A stretch of DNA of 64,000 nucleotides from JASLEW01 sp963732005 (GTDB taxonomy: Bacteria; Acidobacteriota; Thermoanaerobaculia; Multivoradales; UBA5704). The stretch lies in NCBI GenBank assembly GCA_963732005.1, contig CAVSXT010000004.1:1054001-1118000 (forward strand), in the 5' to 3' direction. Position 1 is the first letter of the stretch; each line of letters opens with the position of its first letter. A program made the translations under genes and the position numbers. A model generated the notes under the pieces. The model was not told the DNA's origin, ran no database searches, and worked only from the letters and a program-made list of their open reading frames with translations. Positions 7,272 through 17,402 of the stretch are shown here, piece after piece.

Positions 7272-8543
7272 ATGATGCGCAAGGCCTGCTCCCTGCTAGC
7301 CGCCGCCGCCGCCCTCGCCGCTCTGCCCGCCGCGGCCGGCGACGGTCATTTCCTGCATGGCGTCGGCGCCGTCAACAGCGCCATGGGCGGCGCCGGGGTG
7401 GCGCTCCCCAACGACACCCTCGGGGCGCTCAACCTGAACCCGGCGCTGCTCACCGAGCTCGACGGCAGCGGCTTCGAATTCAGCGCCGAGTATGCGAAGG
7501 CGGGCAACGCCGTGTCCAGCCAGGTGGGCCCCTTCTCCGGCCGCACCGAGGAGTCGGGACGCACGCCGCTGATCCCGGCCTTCGGCTTCACCCGCCATCC
7601 AAAGGACAGCACCTTCGCCTACGGCGTCGGCTTCCTGGGCCTCGCCGGCTTCGGCGTCGACTACCCCCAGGACCCGCACAACCCGATCCTCTCGCCGCAG
7701 CCGCAGGGCTTCGGGCGGGTCTATGCCAACTACCAGTTCCTCAAGGTGCCGATCGTCGGCGCGGTGCGCCTCAACCCGCAGTGGTCGGTGGGCGCCGCCT
7801 TCGTCACCGGTCGCTCGTCGCTCACCGCCGATCCCGCGGGGTTCGCACCGCCCGATTGCGGACCGAACGGCTGCTTCTACCCGCGGGTCAACACCGACAG
7901 CGCCTTCGGCTACGGCGCGCAGGTCGGCGTCCACTACCGGCCCAGCCACCTCTGGGCCCTCGGCGCTTCCTACACCACCGAGCAGCGGTTCCAGAGCTTC
8001 GAATGGAACTCGACGCACGCCAACCCGGCGCTGGCGAACTTCGGCACCGCGGAACGCATCTCCTTCCGCCTCAACAATCCGGCGACGGCCATCGCCGGCA
8101 TCGGCCTGACCCCGACGCCGCGGCTCAAGGTGGCGATCGACGGCAAGTGGCTGGACTATGGCCACACCGCCGGCTTCAGCGGCTTCGGCCTGGCTCCGGA
8201 CGGCCATGCCCTGGGCCTGGGCTGGCGCAGCATCACCGTCTTCGATGCCGGCGCGCAGTACCAGGCGACCTCGCGGGTGACCCTGCGCCTGGGCTACAAC
8301 CATGCCGAGAACGCCATCCCCGACAAGTCCGCTTTCTTCAACGTCGCCTCGCCCGCCATCTGGGGCAACCACGTCACCGGCGGCCTCGGCATCCAGGTCG
8401 ACTCGGCGCTGACCCTCAACGTGGCCTATTACCAGGCGCTGAAGACCCGCATCACCGGCCCGCTCTACGTCGTGCCGGGGGCGGTGGTGAGCGACGAGCA
8501 ATCCTTGCAGTCATGGATTGCGACGTTCTCTTTCAAGCTCTAA
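7272..8543 (+). CDS. FadL/OMPP1-family outer membrane transporter
   Basis: Predicted outer membrane beta-barrel of 423 residues for hydrophobic substrates such as long-chain fatty acids. A signal peptide (hydrophobic run then LPAAAGDGHF) precedes the family's N-terminal pattern: GVGAVNSAMGGAGVALPND followed by NLNPALL, the equivalent of the FadL plug and NPA motif. The rest alternates aromatic and polar residues as in barrel strands and ends in a phenylalanine-rich strand (WIATFSFKL). The ATG at 7272 has AGGAGG nine bases upstream. Acyl-CoA synthetase and a beta-oxidation enzyme lie 1.5-3 kb downstream on the same strand, consistent with fatty-acid uptake, although other genes intervene. Confidence 0.85.
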   Translation: MMRKACSLLAAAAALAALPAAAGDGHFLHGVGAVNSAMGGAGVALPNDTLGALNLNPALLTELDGSGFEFSAEYAKAGNAVSSQVGPFSGRTEESGRTPLIPAFGFTRHPKDSTFAYGVGFLGLAGFGVDYPQDPHNPILSPQPQGFGRVYANYQFLKVPIVGAVRLNPQWSVGAAFVTGRSSLTADPAGFAPPDCGPNGCFYPRVNTDSAFGYGAQVGVHYRPSHLWALGASYTTEQRFQSFEWNSTHANPALANFGTAERISFRLNNPATAIAGIGLTPTPRLKVAIDGKWLDYGHTAGFSGFGLAPDGHALGLGWRSITVFDAGAQYQATSRVTLRLGYNHAENAIPDKSAFFNVASPAIWGNHVTGGLGIQVDSALTLNVAYYQALKTRITGPLYVVPGAVVSDEQSLQSWIATFSFKL

Positions 8544-8641
8544 ACTGTTGGCAGCTCGCCGGAAGCAGGGGAATTTGCCGGGATGTTCCGTCTCGAGGTC
8601 GAAAGCCCCGCGTTGGCCACGGCGGCGAAAGCAGAGGTGCG

Positions 8642-9037
8642 ATGCAGCGGGTCAGACGCACGGACTTTGGCGTCGAGATCGTGTTCGGCGGCCCCCTTGC
8701 CCCCGAGGAGGCCGCCGAACTGCTGGCGGAGCTGGATCGCGAGCTACCGCCCGGCGGCAGCCACTTCGGCGTCCTGGTCGATTCGCGACGATCGCGAGCC
8801 TATTCGGCCATGGAACAGGAGACCTTTCGGCGCGGCATAAGCCTCTGCGTGGAGCGCGGCATGGAACGCGCGGTGGTGGTGCACGACAGCGGCATCTCGG
8901 CGCTGCAGGCCAAGCGCCTCGCCAAGGAGACCGGCACGCTGGCCTGGACGCGCTACATCGACGCCCGGAGCCACCCGGACTGGCCGCGGATCGCCCATGA
9001 CTGGCTGCTACAGGCCATCGACCCCGACCTGACGTAG
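8642..9037 (+). CDS. SpoIIAA-like (STAS-fold) protein, putative
   Basis: Cytoplasmic protein of 131 residues of unproven function. An alternation of strands and helices (VEIVFGGPLAPEEAAELL, HFGVLVDSR, then a helix FRRGISLCVERGMERAVVV and YIDARSHPDWPRIAHDWL near the end) resembles the SpoIIAA-like/STAS-type family found as single-domain proteins. The start at 8642 is chosen over longer in-frame options because GCAGAGG lies a few bases upstream and homology-like sequence begins at once. It is about 100 bases downstream of the porin gene and convergent with vapC. Confidence 0.6.
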   Translation: MQRVRRTDFGVEIVFGGPLAPEEAAELLAELDRELPPGGSHFGVLVDSRRSRAYSAMEQETFRRGISLCVERGMERAVVVHDSGISALQAKRLAKETGTLAWTRYIDARSHPDWPRIAHDWLLQAIDPDLT

Positions 9038-9042
9038 CACAT

Positions 9043-9064
9043 CTTGCTCCCTTCAGGGAGCAAG
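9043..9064. terminator. hairpin between convergent genes, overlapping the vapC stop
   Basis: CTTGCTCCC (9043-9051) pairs perfectly with GGGAGCAAG (9056-9064) around the loop TTCA; the minus-strand TGA of vapC lies within the loop. The hairpin sits 6 bases after the stop of the plus-strand gene at 8642-9037. No clear T-run follows on either strand, so a bidirectional or factor-assisted terminator is only likely. Confidence 0.45.
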
Positions 9065-9457
9065 CCAGTTCTCGATCGCCAGGCGCGGCACGCGAGCGAG
9101 CTCGTCGACGTTGTCGGTCACCAGGGTCAGATCGAGCGCCAGAGCGTGCGCCGCGATCAGCAGGTCGTTGGGTCCGATCGGCTGTCCCATCCGCTCGAGA
9201 TGCAAACGAATCTCGGCATAGTGGCGGTCGGCCTGCTTGTCCAGCGCCAGGACTTCGAGACTCCCGAGCAGCCCCGCGACGCGCTCCGAGAGCCCGGCGG
9301 AACCCCGCTTGGCCGCGCCATAGAGCAGCTCACAGGCGACCACGATGCTGGTGCAGGCCGCGGCCTCTCCTACGACCGCGAGCCTGCGACCGACCCGGCC
9401 GGCCGGATCGCGGAGGAAGCTGGACAGGATGTTGGTATCCAGGAGGTAGCGGAGCAC
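9053..9457 (-). CDS. vapC: VapC-type PIN-domain toxin
   Basis: Toxin ribonuclease of a type II toxin-antitoxin pair. The 134-residue protein shows the PIN-domain acidic residues: Asp in RYLLDTNILS near the start, Glu in VVACELLYGA, Asp in IGPNDLLIAAHAL and Asp in LTLVTDNVDEL. The GTG start at 9457 is chosen because it lies one base after the antitoxin TGA and starts directly at the first PIN strand; the longer frame upstream overlaps the antitoxin. Neutralisation by the upstream AbrB-type antitoxin is expected from the family. Confidence 0.88.
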   Translation of the reverse strand: MLRYLLDTNILSSFLRDPAGRVGRRLAVVGEAAACTSIVVACELLYGAAKRGSAGLSERVAGLLGSLEVLALDKQADRHYAEIRLHLERMGQPIGPNDLLIAAHALALDLTLVTDNVDELARVPRLAIENWLAP

Positions 9458-9458
9458 T

Positions 9459-9695
9459 TCAAAGCTCCACGTCCTCGATTGGCTCGAGGCCATCGATGTC
9501 CGGGAATTCCTCGTCGAGAGGAGCCCAGGAGGATGCGAGCTCGAGCAGGGAACGCCGCGGCATCGGCTCGACGATCAGCCGCTCGCCCTCTTTACGGAGC
9601 AGGGCCTCGCTGCCCGGAAGCTCCAGGTCCCGAGGTATGCGTAGCGCCTGGTTTCGCCCGTTGCGGAAAAGCCGTACGACTCGTTCTGCCTCCAT
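9459..9695 (-). CDS. vapB: VapB-type antitoxin, AbrB/SpoVT fold
   Basis: Antitoxin of 78 residues that should bind VapC through its C-terminus and its own promoter through the N-terminal swapped-hairpin fold. The N-terminus reads RVVRLFRNGRNQALRIPRDL, the standard AbrB/MazE-type DNA-binding pattern, followed by GERLIVEPMPRRSLLEL and an acidic tail. ATG at 9695 has GGAGG six bases upstream; an ATG four codons earlier lacks this spacing. The stop lies one base before the vapC start. A CATATG direct repeat upstream is a candidate autoregulatory operator. Confidence 0.85.
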   Translation of the reverse strand: MEAERVVRLFRNGRNQALRIPRDLELPGSEALLRKEGERLIVEPMPRRSLLELASSWAPLDEEFPDIDGLEPIEDVEL

Positions 9696-9713
9696 GGCGT
9701 CCTCCAAGCCCTA

Positions 9714-9734
9714 GCATATGCCAAGACATATGCC
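9714..9734. promoter_or_regulatory. CATATG direct repeat upstream of vapB, possible operator
   Basis: CATATGCC occurs at 9715-9722 and again at 9727-9734, twelve bases apart, about one helical turn, and each CATATG is itself palindromic. The site lies 20-40 bases upstream of vapB, where toxin-antitoxin complexes usually bind. The minus-strand reading TATGCT could serve as a -10 box, but I see no matching -35. Confidence 0.35.
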
Positions 9735-9777
9735 GCCAGGAAGACCCCGCCAGGCTGTTCGATGGAGACTCGGGAGA

Positions 9778-9854
9778 TGGTCGGGGCGAGAGGATTTGAA
9801 CCTCCGGCCTCACGGTCCCGAACCGTGCGCTCTACCAAGCTGAGCTACGCCCCG
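9778..9854 (-). tRNA. tRNA-Pro, anticodon CGG
   Basis: Complete tRNA on the minus strand. The acceptor stem pairs CGGGGCG with CGCCCCG, the discriminator is A, and CCA is encoded (9780-9778). The D arm has AGCTCAGCTTGGTAGAGC, the anticodon stem pairs CACGG with CCGTG around the loop TTCGGGA (anticodon CGG), and the T arm has GGAGGTTCAAATCCTC. The vapBC module ends 83 bases downstream of the 3' end, a common integration neighbourhood, but I see no duplicated tRNA end. Confidence 0.95.
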
Positions 9855-10023
9855 ACGGTTGCGGACGGACCCGCCGCCGCGAACGGGCAGCGAGCAACGC
9901 AAAGAACGCCGAAGGATACAGCCGCCCGGGCGGGTGGTCAATAGACCCACCGGGGCGCCGGGGTGCTACCGAAGCAGGGTGCTATACAATTGCCGCCTCG
10001 CTGAGACCGGGGAGGAGAGGACA

Positions 10024-11826
10024 ATGGCGGTCACGACCCTGACGGAGCTGTTCCTCAAAGCGGCGGCATACGGCAAGCCCGACTGCATGCTGCAGAAGGT
10101 CGGCGGCAGCTACCAGCCGGTCTCGACCGCCGAGCTGGTGGACCGCGTGCGGCGCCTCGCCAAGGCGCTGGCCAGCCTCGGCGTCGAGCGCGGCGACCGG
10201 GTGGCGCTGATGTCCGAGAACGCCCCGCACTGGCCGGCCGTCGACTTCGCCACCCTCTGCGCCGGCGGCGTGCTGGTGCCGATCTATCCAACCCTGCTGC
10301 CCGAGCAGGCGGCCTACATCGTCCGGGACTGCGGCGCCAAGGTGGTGTTCGCCGAGACCACCGCCCATCTCGACGGGTTGCTCGGCCATGCCCAGGAGCT
10401 GCCGGACGTCAAGCAGTTCGTGCTCATCCGCGGCACCAGCGACGACCCGCGGGTGATCGGCTTCGATCGGCTGCTCGAGCGCGGCGCCGATCCCGACGTG
10501 GCGCAGTTCGAGGCCGCCGCCCGCGCCGCCCGCCCCGAGGACCTCGCCACCTTCGTCTACACCAGCGGCACCACCGGCCAGCCGAAGGGCGTCATGCTGA
10601 CCCACGGCAACCTGGCTTCCAACATCGAGGCCGGTCTCCAGATCCTGCCCTTCGAGGACGGCCAGATCGCCCTCTGCTTCCTGCCGCTGTCGCACTCCTT
10701 CGAGCGCATCGTCGATTACGGCTACTTCCTCAAGGGCTGCCCGATCGCCTACGCCGAATCGGTGTCGGCGGTGCCCAAGAACATGCTCGAGGTGCGGCCG
10801 CAGATCTTCGTCTCGGTGCCGCGCGTCTACGAGAAGATGCTCGCCAAGGTGCAGGAGAGCGTCGCCGCCGGCTCGCCGTTGCGCCAGCGGATGTTCGCCT
10901 GGGCGGTCGGGGTCGGCCGCGAGGCGCTCCCCTGGCGGCTCAAGCGCGAGCAGCCGCCCGGCCTGCTGGGGTGGAAGGTCGGGATCGCCGACAAGCTGGT
11001 CTTCGCCAAGATCCACGCGCGCCTCGGCGGCCGCTTCCGCTTCGCGGTATCGGGCGGCGCACCGCTGGCGCGCGACGTCGCCGAGTTCTTCTGGGGCGCC
11101 GGCGTGCCGATCTACGAAGGCTACGGCCTGACCGAGACCTCGCCGATCATCTCCGCCAACGGCATCCGCGGCGTCAAGCTGGGCACCGTCGGCAAGCCGG
11201 CCCCCGGGGTCGAGGTGAGGATCGCCGGCGACGGCGAGATCCTGGCGCGCGGGCCGAACGTCATGCGCGGCTACTGGAACCTGCCGCAGGAGACCGCCGA
11301 AGCCATCGACGCCGACGGCTGGTTCCACACCGGCGACATCGGCGAGGTGGACGACGAGGGCTTCCTGCGCATCACCGACCGCAAGAAGGAGCTGATCGTC
11401 AACGCCTACGGCAAGAACGTCGCGCCGGCGCCGCTCGAGAACGACCTCAAGAGCAGCCCGTTCATCGCCCAGGCGATGGTCATCGGCGACCGCCGCAAGT
11501 TCCTCTCGGCGCTGCTGGTGCCGGAGTTCGATCACCTCAAGGCCTGGGCGGCCAAGAATGGCGTGGCCGCCGCGGGCGACACCGGCGCACTGCTCGGCGA
11601 CAAGCGGGTGCGCGAGCTCTATGCGGGCGAGGTGGAAAAGGTCAACGCTCACCTGCCCGGCTTCGAGAAGATCGTGGCCTGGGACCTGCTTCCGAGCGAG
11701 TGGACGCTCGAGACCGGCGAGCTGACGCCGACCCAGAAGGTCAAGCGGCGGGTGATCAACCAGAAGTACGGCGACGTCATCGACCGCATCTACAAGGAGG
11801 CCGACGCCGAGCAGCGCGGTGCTTGA
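10024..11826 (+). CDS. long-chain fatty acyl-CoA synthetase (AMP-forming)
   Basis: Adenylate-forming ligase of 600 residues that activates fatty acids to acyl-CoA via an acyl-adenylate. The ATP-binding motif FVYTSGTTGQPKGVMLTHGN (near 180), the YEGYGLTETSP motif (near 365), WFHTGDIGEV and the late hinge DRKKELIVNAYGKNVAP are all intact. The length and the insertion after SFERIVDYGY fit the long-chain (FadD15-like) branch. ATG at 10024 is preceded by GGGGAGGAGAGG. A TATACA element at 9983-9988, in TGCTATACAAT context, may be the -10 box. The next gene downstream is the fused beta-oxidation enzyme on the same strand, 52 bases away. Confidence 0.9.
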   Translation: MAVTTLTELFLKAAAYGKPDCMLQKVGGSYQPVSTAELVDRVRRLAKALASLGVERGDRVALMSENAPHWPAVDFATLCAGGVLVPIYPTLLPEQAAYIVRDCGAKVVFAETTAHLDGLLGHAQELPDVKQFVLIRGTSDDPRVIGFDRLLERGADPDVAQFEAAARAARPEDLATFVYTSGTTGQPKGVMLTHGNLASNIEAGLQILPFEDGQIALCFLPLSHSFERIVDYGYFLKGCPIAYAESVSAVPKNMLEVRPQIFVSVPRVYEKMLAKVQESVAAGSPLRQRMFAWAVGVGREALPWRLKREQPPGLLGWKVGIADKLVFAKIHARLGGRFRFAVSGGAPLARDVAEFFWGAGVPIYEGYGLTETSPIISANGIRGVKLGTVGKPAPGVEVRIAGDGEILARGPNVMRGYWNLPQETAEAIDADGWFHTGDIGEVDDEGFLRITDRKKELIVNAYGKNVAPAPLENDLKSSPFIAQAMVIGDRRKFLSALLVPEFDHLKAWAAKNGVAAAGDTGALLGDKRVRELYAGEVEKVNAHLPGFEKIVAWDLLPSEWTLETGELTPTQKVKRRVINQKYGDVIDRIYKEADAEQRGA

Positions 11827-11878
11827 GCCAGTGAGCCAGTGAGCCCTGTGAGCCCCGTGAGCCAGTGAGCGTGTGACC

Positions 11879-11880
<2 letters not shown>
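11823..11880 (+). repeat. tandem GTGAGCC repeat between acyl-CoA synthetase and beta-oxidation genes
   Basis: Seven consecutive 8-9 base units of the form GTGAGCCA or GTGAGCCCC run from the stop of the acyl-CoA synthetase gene into the start of the next gene. Units begin at 11823, 11831, 11839, 11848, 11857, 11865 and 11873. Almost every unit holds GTGA, so the array carries possible start and stop codons in all frames. The first unit includes the TGA stop and the last includes a GTG that may start the next gene. Confidence 0.75.
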
Positions 11881-14110
<2,230 letters not shown>

Positions 14111-14193
14111 CATGCACCACCGGCGGTGGGAGCGTAGCCCTCGGGCGACCTGCCGCCTTTCCCTGATTCATCTTGCCCATGAGGAGACAAACC

Positions 14194-14715
14194 ATGCGCA
14201 CCCGATCGATGCTTGGCCTGCTGGCCGCCGCCGCGCTGCTCGCCGTGCCGGCGCTGGCGGGGTCGGCCCCGGCCACCGCCGCCGCTCCCACCACTTCTCC
14301 CGCCTTCGATCACCTCAAGGCCCTGAGCGGCAGCTGGACGAGCAAGGCTGCCGACGGCAAACTGACGCGGGCGACCTACGAGGTGTCGTCCGGCGGCAGC
14401 GCCGTGGTCGAGAAGTTCCAGACCGAAGGCGAACCGCCGATGGTCACCGTGTACTACCCCGACGGCTCCCAGGTGATGCTCACCCACTACTGCACGCTGG
14501 CCAACCAGCCGCGCATGCGGACGACGCAGGCCGGCAGCGGCAACCAGCTGGAGTTCGACTTCGTCGATGCCACCAACATGAAGAGCCCGGCCGACGCGCA
14601 CATGGACAAGGTGAGGTTCACCTTCGCCGACGCGGACCACTTCGCCCAGCAATGGACGATGAAGCACGACGGCAAGGAGATGCTGCTCAACCTTCACTTC
14701 GAGCGCACGAAGTAG
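14194..14715 (+). CDS. secreted protein of unknown function, possible beta-barrel
   Basis: Not assigned to a family. The 173-residue product has a clear signal peptide (MRTRSMLGLLAAAALLAVPALA) and then repeated short strands with polar/aromatic alternation, such as FDHLKALSGSWTSKAADGKL, VVEKFQTEGEPPMVTVYY and MLLNLHFERTK. The FxxLxxLxGxW opening recalls small lipocalin-like or nitrobindin-like barrels, but this is a guess from pattern only. ATG at 14194 has GAGGAGA seven bases upstream, which rules out the in-frame ATG seven codons earlier. The VWFA gene follows 21 bases downstream, probably in the same transcript. Confidence 0.75.
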   Translation: MRTRSMLGLLAAAALLAVPALAGSAPATAAAPTTSPAFDHLKALSGSWTSKAADGKLTRATYEVSSGGSAVVEKFQTEGEPPMVTVYYPDGSQVMLTHYCTLANQPRMRTTQAGSGNQLEFDFVDATNMKSPADAHMDKVRFTFADADHFAQQWTMKHDGKEMLLNLHFERTK

Positions 14716-14736
14716 GCGGCAGGAAAGGAGTACGCG

Positions 14737-15933
14737 ATGCATCCCATCCTCAGCCGGATGGCGGTTGGTTTCGCCGTCCTCATGCTGGCGGCCCTGGGGC
14801 CGGCGGCAATCGGCGGCGGGCCGGCCGCCGCCGCGGCCCAGGACCAGCCACCGGCGGCGCCACCCCCGCCGGCCTCGAGCTTCGGCGAGAAGATCGAGGT
14901 ACGCGAGGTCCTGATCGACGCCCTGGTCACCGATGCCCAGGGCCAGGTCATCGTCGGCCTGGGCAAGAACGATTTCGTGGTCCGCGAGGATGGCAAACCG
15001 GTCGACCTCACCGGGGTGACCTTCTACAGCAACCGCCGGCTGCTCGCCGGCGCGGCCTCGCAGGCGCTGGCAGGCAAGGGCATCACCGTCGAGCAGGTGC
15101 CCCAGGACCGCTACTTCATCCTGTTCTGGCGCGACCAGAAGGCCAACGCCGCCGACGCTCCGGTGCTGCTCTCGCAGCAGGTCGAGGCCGGCCGCCGGGC
15201 CAGGGAGTGGGTCGATCGGGAGGTGCTGCCCAACGACTGGGTGGCGGTGGTGAGCTATGACGTGAAGCTCAAGGTGCACCAGGACTTCACCCACGATCAC
15301 CAGCTGCTGACCGGCGCCATCGACGACGCGGTCAAGGGCAAGGAGGCCGAGACCAACTGGCCGTCTCGCATCCCCGCGGCGGCCAGCGGCCCGTCGCTCC
15401 TCGCCGGCCTGCCGCGCGGCAACGACCTGCGCGAGCGGACGAAGACCATCTACGACGGCCTGCAAGTGCTGGCACGCGCGGCCGGGAGCATCCCGGCGCG
15501 CAAGAACCTGGTGCTCTTCTCGACCGGCTTCGGCTGGGTCAGCCCCGGCCGCCGGTACCTGCCCGATCCACGCTACTACCGGCCGACGGTCGCGGCGCTC
15601 AACACCGCCAACGTCGCGGTCTATGCGCTCGACCTGTGGGCCGCCGGCGACACCAATCACACGCTGGGCGACGCTCTCAACCAGCTCGCCACCGACACCG
15701 GCGGCCGCTACCTGTTCAACTTCACCAACTTCCTGACCGCGCTCGAGCAGGTGTCGACGGAGAACAACGGCTACTACCTGCTGAGCTACCGCAGCGAGCA
15801 CCCAGGCGGCAGCGCGGGCTTCCAGAGCGTCGAGGTGAAAACCGCCAACCCCGAGTTCCGGGTCAAGGCCCGCCAGGGGTACTCCTACGGACCGGCGCCG
15901 GAGGGTGCGCCGGCGGCGGGGGCCGGCCGTTAG
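14737..15933 (+). CDS. VWFA-related acidobacterial domain protein, secreted
   Basis: Predicted exported protein of 398 residues resembling the VWFA-related domain family that is greatly expanded in Acidobacteriota (TIGR03436-like). After a signal peptide ending AAAAQDQPP come the typical opening VREVLIDALVTDAQGQVIVG, LGKNDFVVREDGKPVDLTGV, then YFILFWRDQ, VLPNDWVAVVSYD, ARKNLVLFSTGFGW and a late LATDTGGRYLFNFTNFLTAL. The usual metal-site DxSxS is not obvious (FWRDQ occupies that position). Role unknown; family members are thought to be structural or adhesive. Its TAG overlaps the stop of the convergent gene (TTAG at 15930-15933). Confidence 0.82.
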   Translation: MHPILSRMAVGFAVLMLAALGPAAIGGGPAAAAAQDQPPAAPPPPASSFGEKIEVREVLIDALVTDAQGQVIVGLGKNDFVVREDGKPVDLTGVTFYSNRRLLAGAASQALAGKGITVEQVPQDRYFILFWRDQKANAADAPVLLSQQVEAGRRAREWVDREVLPNDWVAVVSYDVKLKVHQDFTHDHQLLTGAIDDAVKGKEAETNWPSRIPAAASGPSLLAGLPRGNDLRERTKTIYDGLQVLARAAGSIPARKNLVLFSTGFGWVSPGRRYLPDPRYYRPTVAALNTANVAVYALDLWAAGDTNHTLGDALNQLATDTGGRYLFNFTNFLTALEQVSTENNGYYLLSYRSEHPGGSAGFQSVEVKTANPEFRVKARQGYSYGPAPEGAPAAGAGR

Positions 15934-17378
15934 GCCAGGAGAGCCGGTCCTGATCCGTCTCCTTCGCGCGCGCGGCCATCGAGCCGGTGGGCGCGGACGG
16001 AGAGGATCGGCGGCAGGCCCGTGATGGCCGCCGACCAGCTGCGGCCGCCGTCGGCCGAGGCGAAGAGGTCGCCGGATTCGGCGCCGAAGTACAGGCCCAT
16101 GGGCTCGCCGCCATCGTGGCTGAAGGCCTGGCGCAGGATGGTCAGGTAACAGTCTTCCTGCGGCAGCCCGGCGGCAAGCGGGTGCCAGCTGCCGCCGCGG
16201 TCGAGCGTCTCGTACACCCGCAACCTTCCCTCCGGCGTCACCCGGTCGGCGTCGGCGACGAGGGGGATGACGAAGGCGCGAGCCGGATCACGCGGATCGA
16301 GCACCAGGGGAAAGCCGAAATCGGACGGCAGCCCCCTGCCGGTACCGATGTCGTTCCAGGTGAGCCCGGCGTCGTCGGAGCGGTAGACGCCGCCATGAAA
16401 TTGCAGGTAGAGAGTTGCCGGCTGGCGCTCGGCCCGCAGCAGCTTGTGGACGCAGAACGAGATGTTCGCCGCCCGTGCCTCCTCGGGCACGTAGCGGGCG
16501 ACCAGGCCGTCGGTCCCTCGCCGCCAGCTGCCGCCGCCGTCCTCGGTCACCCAGACCCCGGCGCTCGAAATGCCGACCGCCAGCTTCGCCGGCTCGCCTG
16601 GCCAGGGGCAGATCGAGTGCAGGCAGAGGCCGCCGAAGCCCGGCTGCCAGCGGGGCCGGCTGGGCTCCTCCCAAAGGCCGCGGACCAGATCCCAGGAGCG
16701 GCCGCCGTCAGCGCTGCGGAAGAGGGCCGCCGGCGCCACGCCGGCCCAGAGCACCCCGTCTTCGCTGCCTGGCTCGACCACCCAGATGCGCTCGAGCGTG
16801 GCGCCGGCGTCCGCCGGAAACGCCAGGCCGCCAGCCTGCTCCCAGTCGCCGTCCGGCGCCGCGGCGTCACCGCTGGCGAAGAGGTGCGGTCCGAAATGGC
16901 CGTGGGTCACCGCGGCGAGGCATAGTCCGCTGCGCGGGTCGCGCATCGCGTACTCCACCGGCTGGCCGGCGAAGCGGCGCGCGGCGATCGCCAACCGGCC
17001 GCCGCGCGGCCCGCGCAGCACGAAGAGGCCCTTCTTGGTGCCGGCCAGGACCTCGACGATGTCCGTGGGTGCCGCCCGCGCCGTCGAGGCCGCCGGCGCT
17101 GCCGAGGCCGCCGGGGTGCCGCCGGAGATCGCCGGCACGATGTGGACCTGGTCGCCAGGCCCGAGCGGGCTCTCGGGCGCCGCCAGCGAGTCGTTGACGA
17201 ACAGCGAGACGTGGCGCCGCAGGCCGCCGCGTTCGTCCAGCACCCAGCCGGCGAGGCGTGGATGCTGCCGCTCGAGCTGCCGCAGCGCCTCGCCGACGGT
17301 CGCACCCGTTGCCTCCAGCTGGTCGCCGCCGCCGGCCACCAGCGCTCGCAGCGTCGCCGGCAGGTAGAAGGTCGCCAT
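15930..17378 (-). CDS. MoaD/ThiS-like domain fused to BNR-repeat (sialidase-like) propeller
   Basis: Protein of 482 residues. Residues 1-87 are a ubiquitin-fold sulfur-carrier-like domain: MATFYLPATLRALVAGGG, VSLFVNDSLAAPESPL, GDQVHIVPAISGG, with Gly-Gly at 86-87 where MoaD and ThiS normally end. A 20-residue Ala/Thr linker follows, then a propeller of about 375 residues with repeated Asp-box-type motifs (RSADGGRSW, VTEDGGGSW, RSDDAGLTWND, TLDRGGSWH, SADGGRSWS). The two domains are usually separate neighbouring genes. The ATG at 17378 has GGAGG nine bases upstream. Use of the Gly-Gly as a sulfur carrier would need cleavage after residue 87; a role in molybdopterin or thiamin sulfur transfer is therefore uncertain. 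It is 25 bases downstream of the flavoprotein gene at 17403. Confidence 0.82.
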   Translation of the reverse strand: MATFYLPATLRALVAGGGDQLEATGATVGEALRQLERQHPRLAGWVLDERGGLRRHVSLFVNDSLAAPESPLGPGDQVHIVPAISGGTPAASAAPAASTARAAPTDIVEVLAGTKKGLFVLRGPRGGRLAIAARRFAGQPVEYAMRDPRSGLCLAAVTHGHFGPHLFASGDAAAPDGDWEQAGGLAFPADAGATLERIWVVEPGSEDGVLWAGVAPAALFRSADGGRSWDLVRGLWEEPSRPRWQPGFGGLCLHSICPWPGEPAKLAVGISSAGVWVTEDGGGSWRRGTDGLVARYVPEEARAANISFCVHKLLRAERQPATLYLQFHGGVYRSDDAGLTWNDIGTGRGLPSDFGFPLVLDPRDPARAFVIPLVADADRVTPEGRLRVYETLDRGGSWHPLAAGLPQEDCYLTILRQAFSHDGGEPMGLYFGAESGDLFASADGGRSWSAAITGLPPILSVRAHRLDGRAREGDGSGPALLA

Positions 17379-17402
17379 GATCGATACCTCCGTGAGGGTC
17401 GC

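Noticed and set aside
9762..9944. Plus-strand frame GARGFEPPASRSRTVRSTKL and the minus-strand frame starting MVERTVRDREAGGSNPL at 9838
   Set aside because: Both are translations of tRNA-Pro and its flanks, a well-known spurious protein type.
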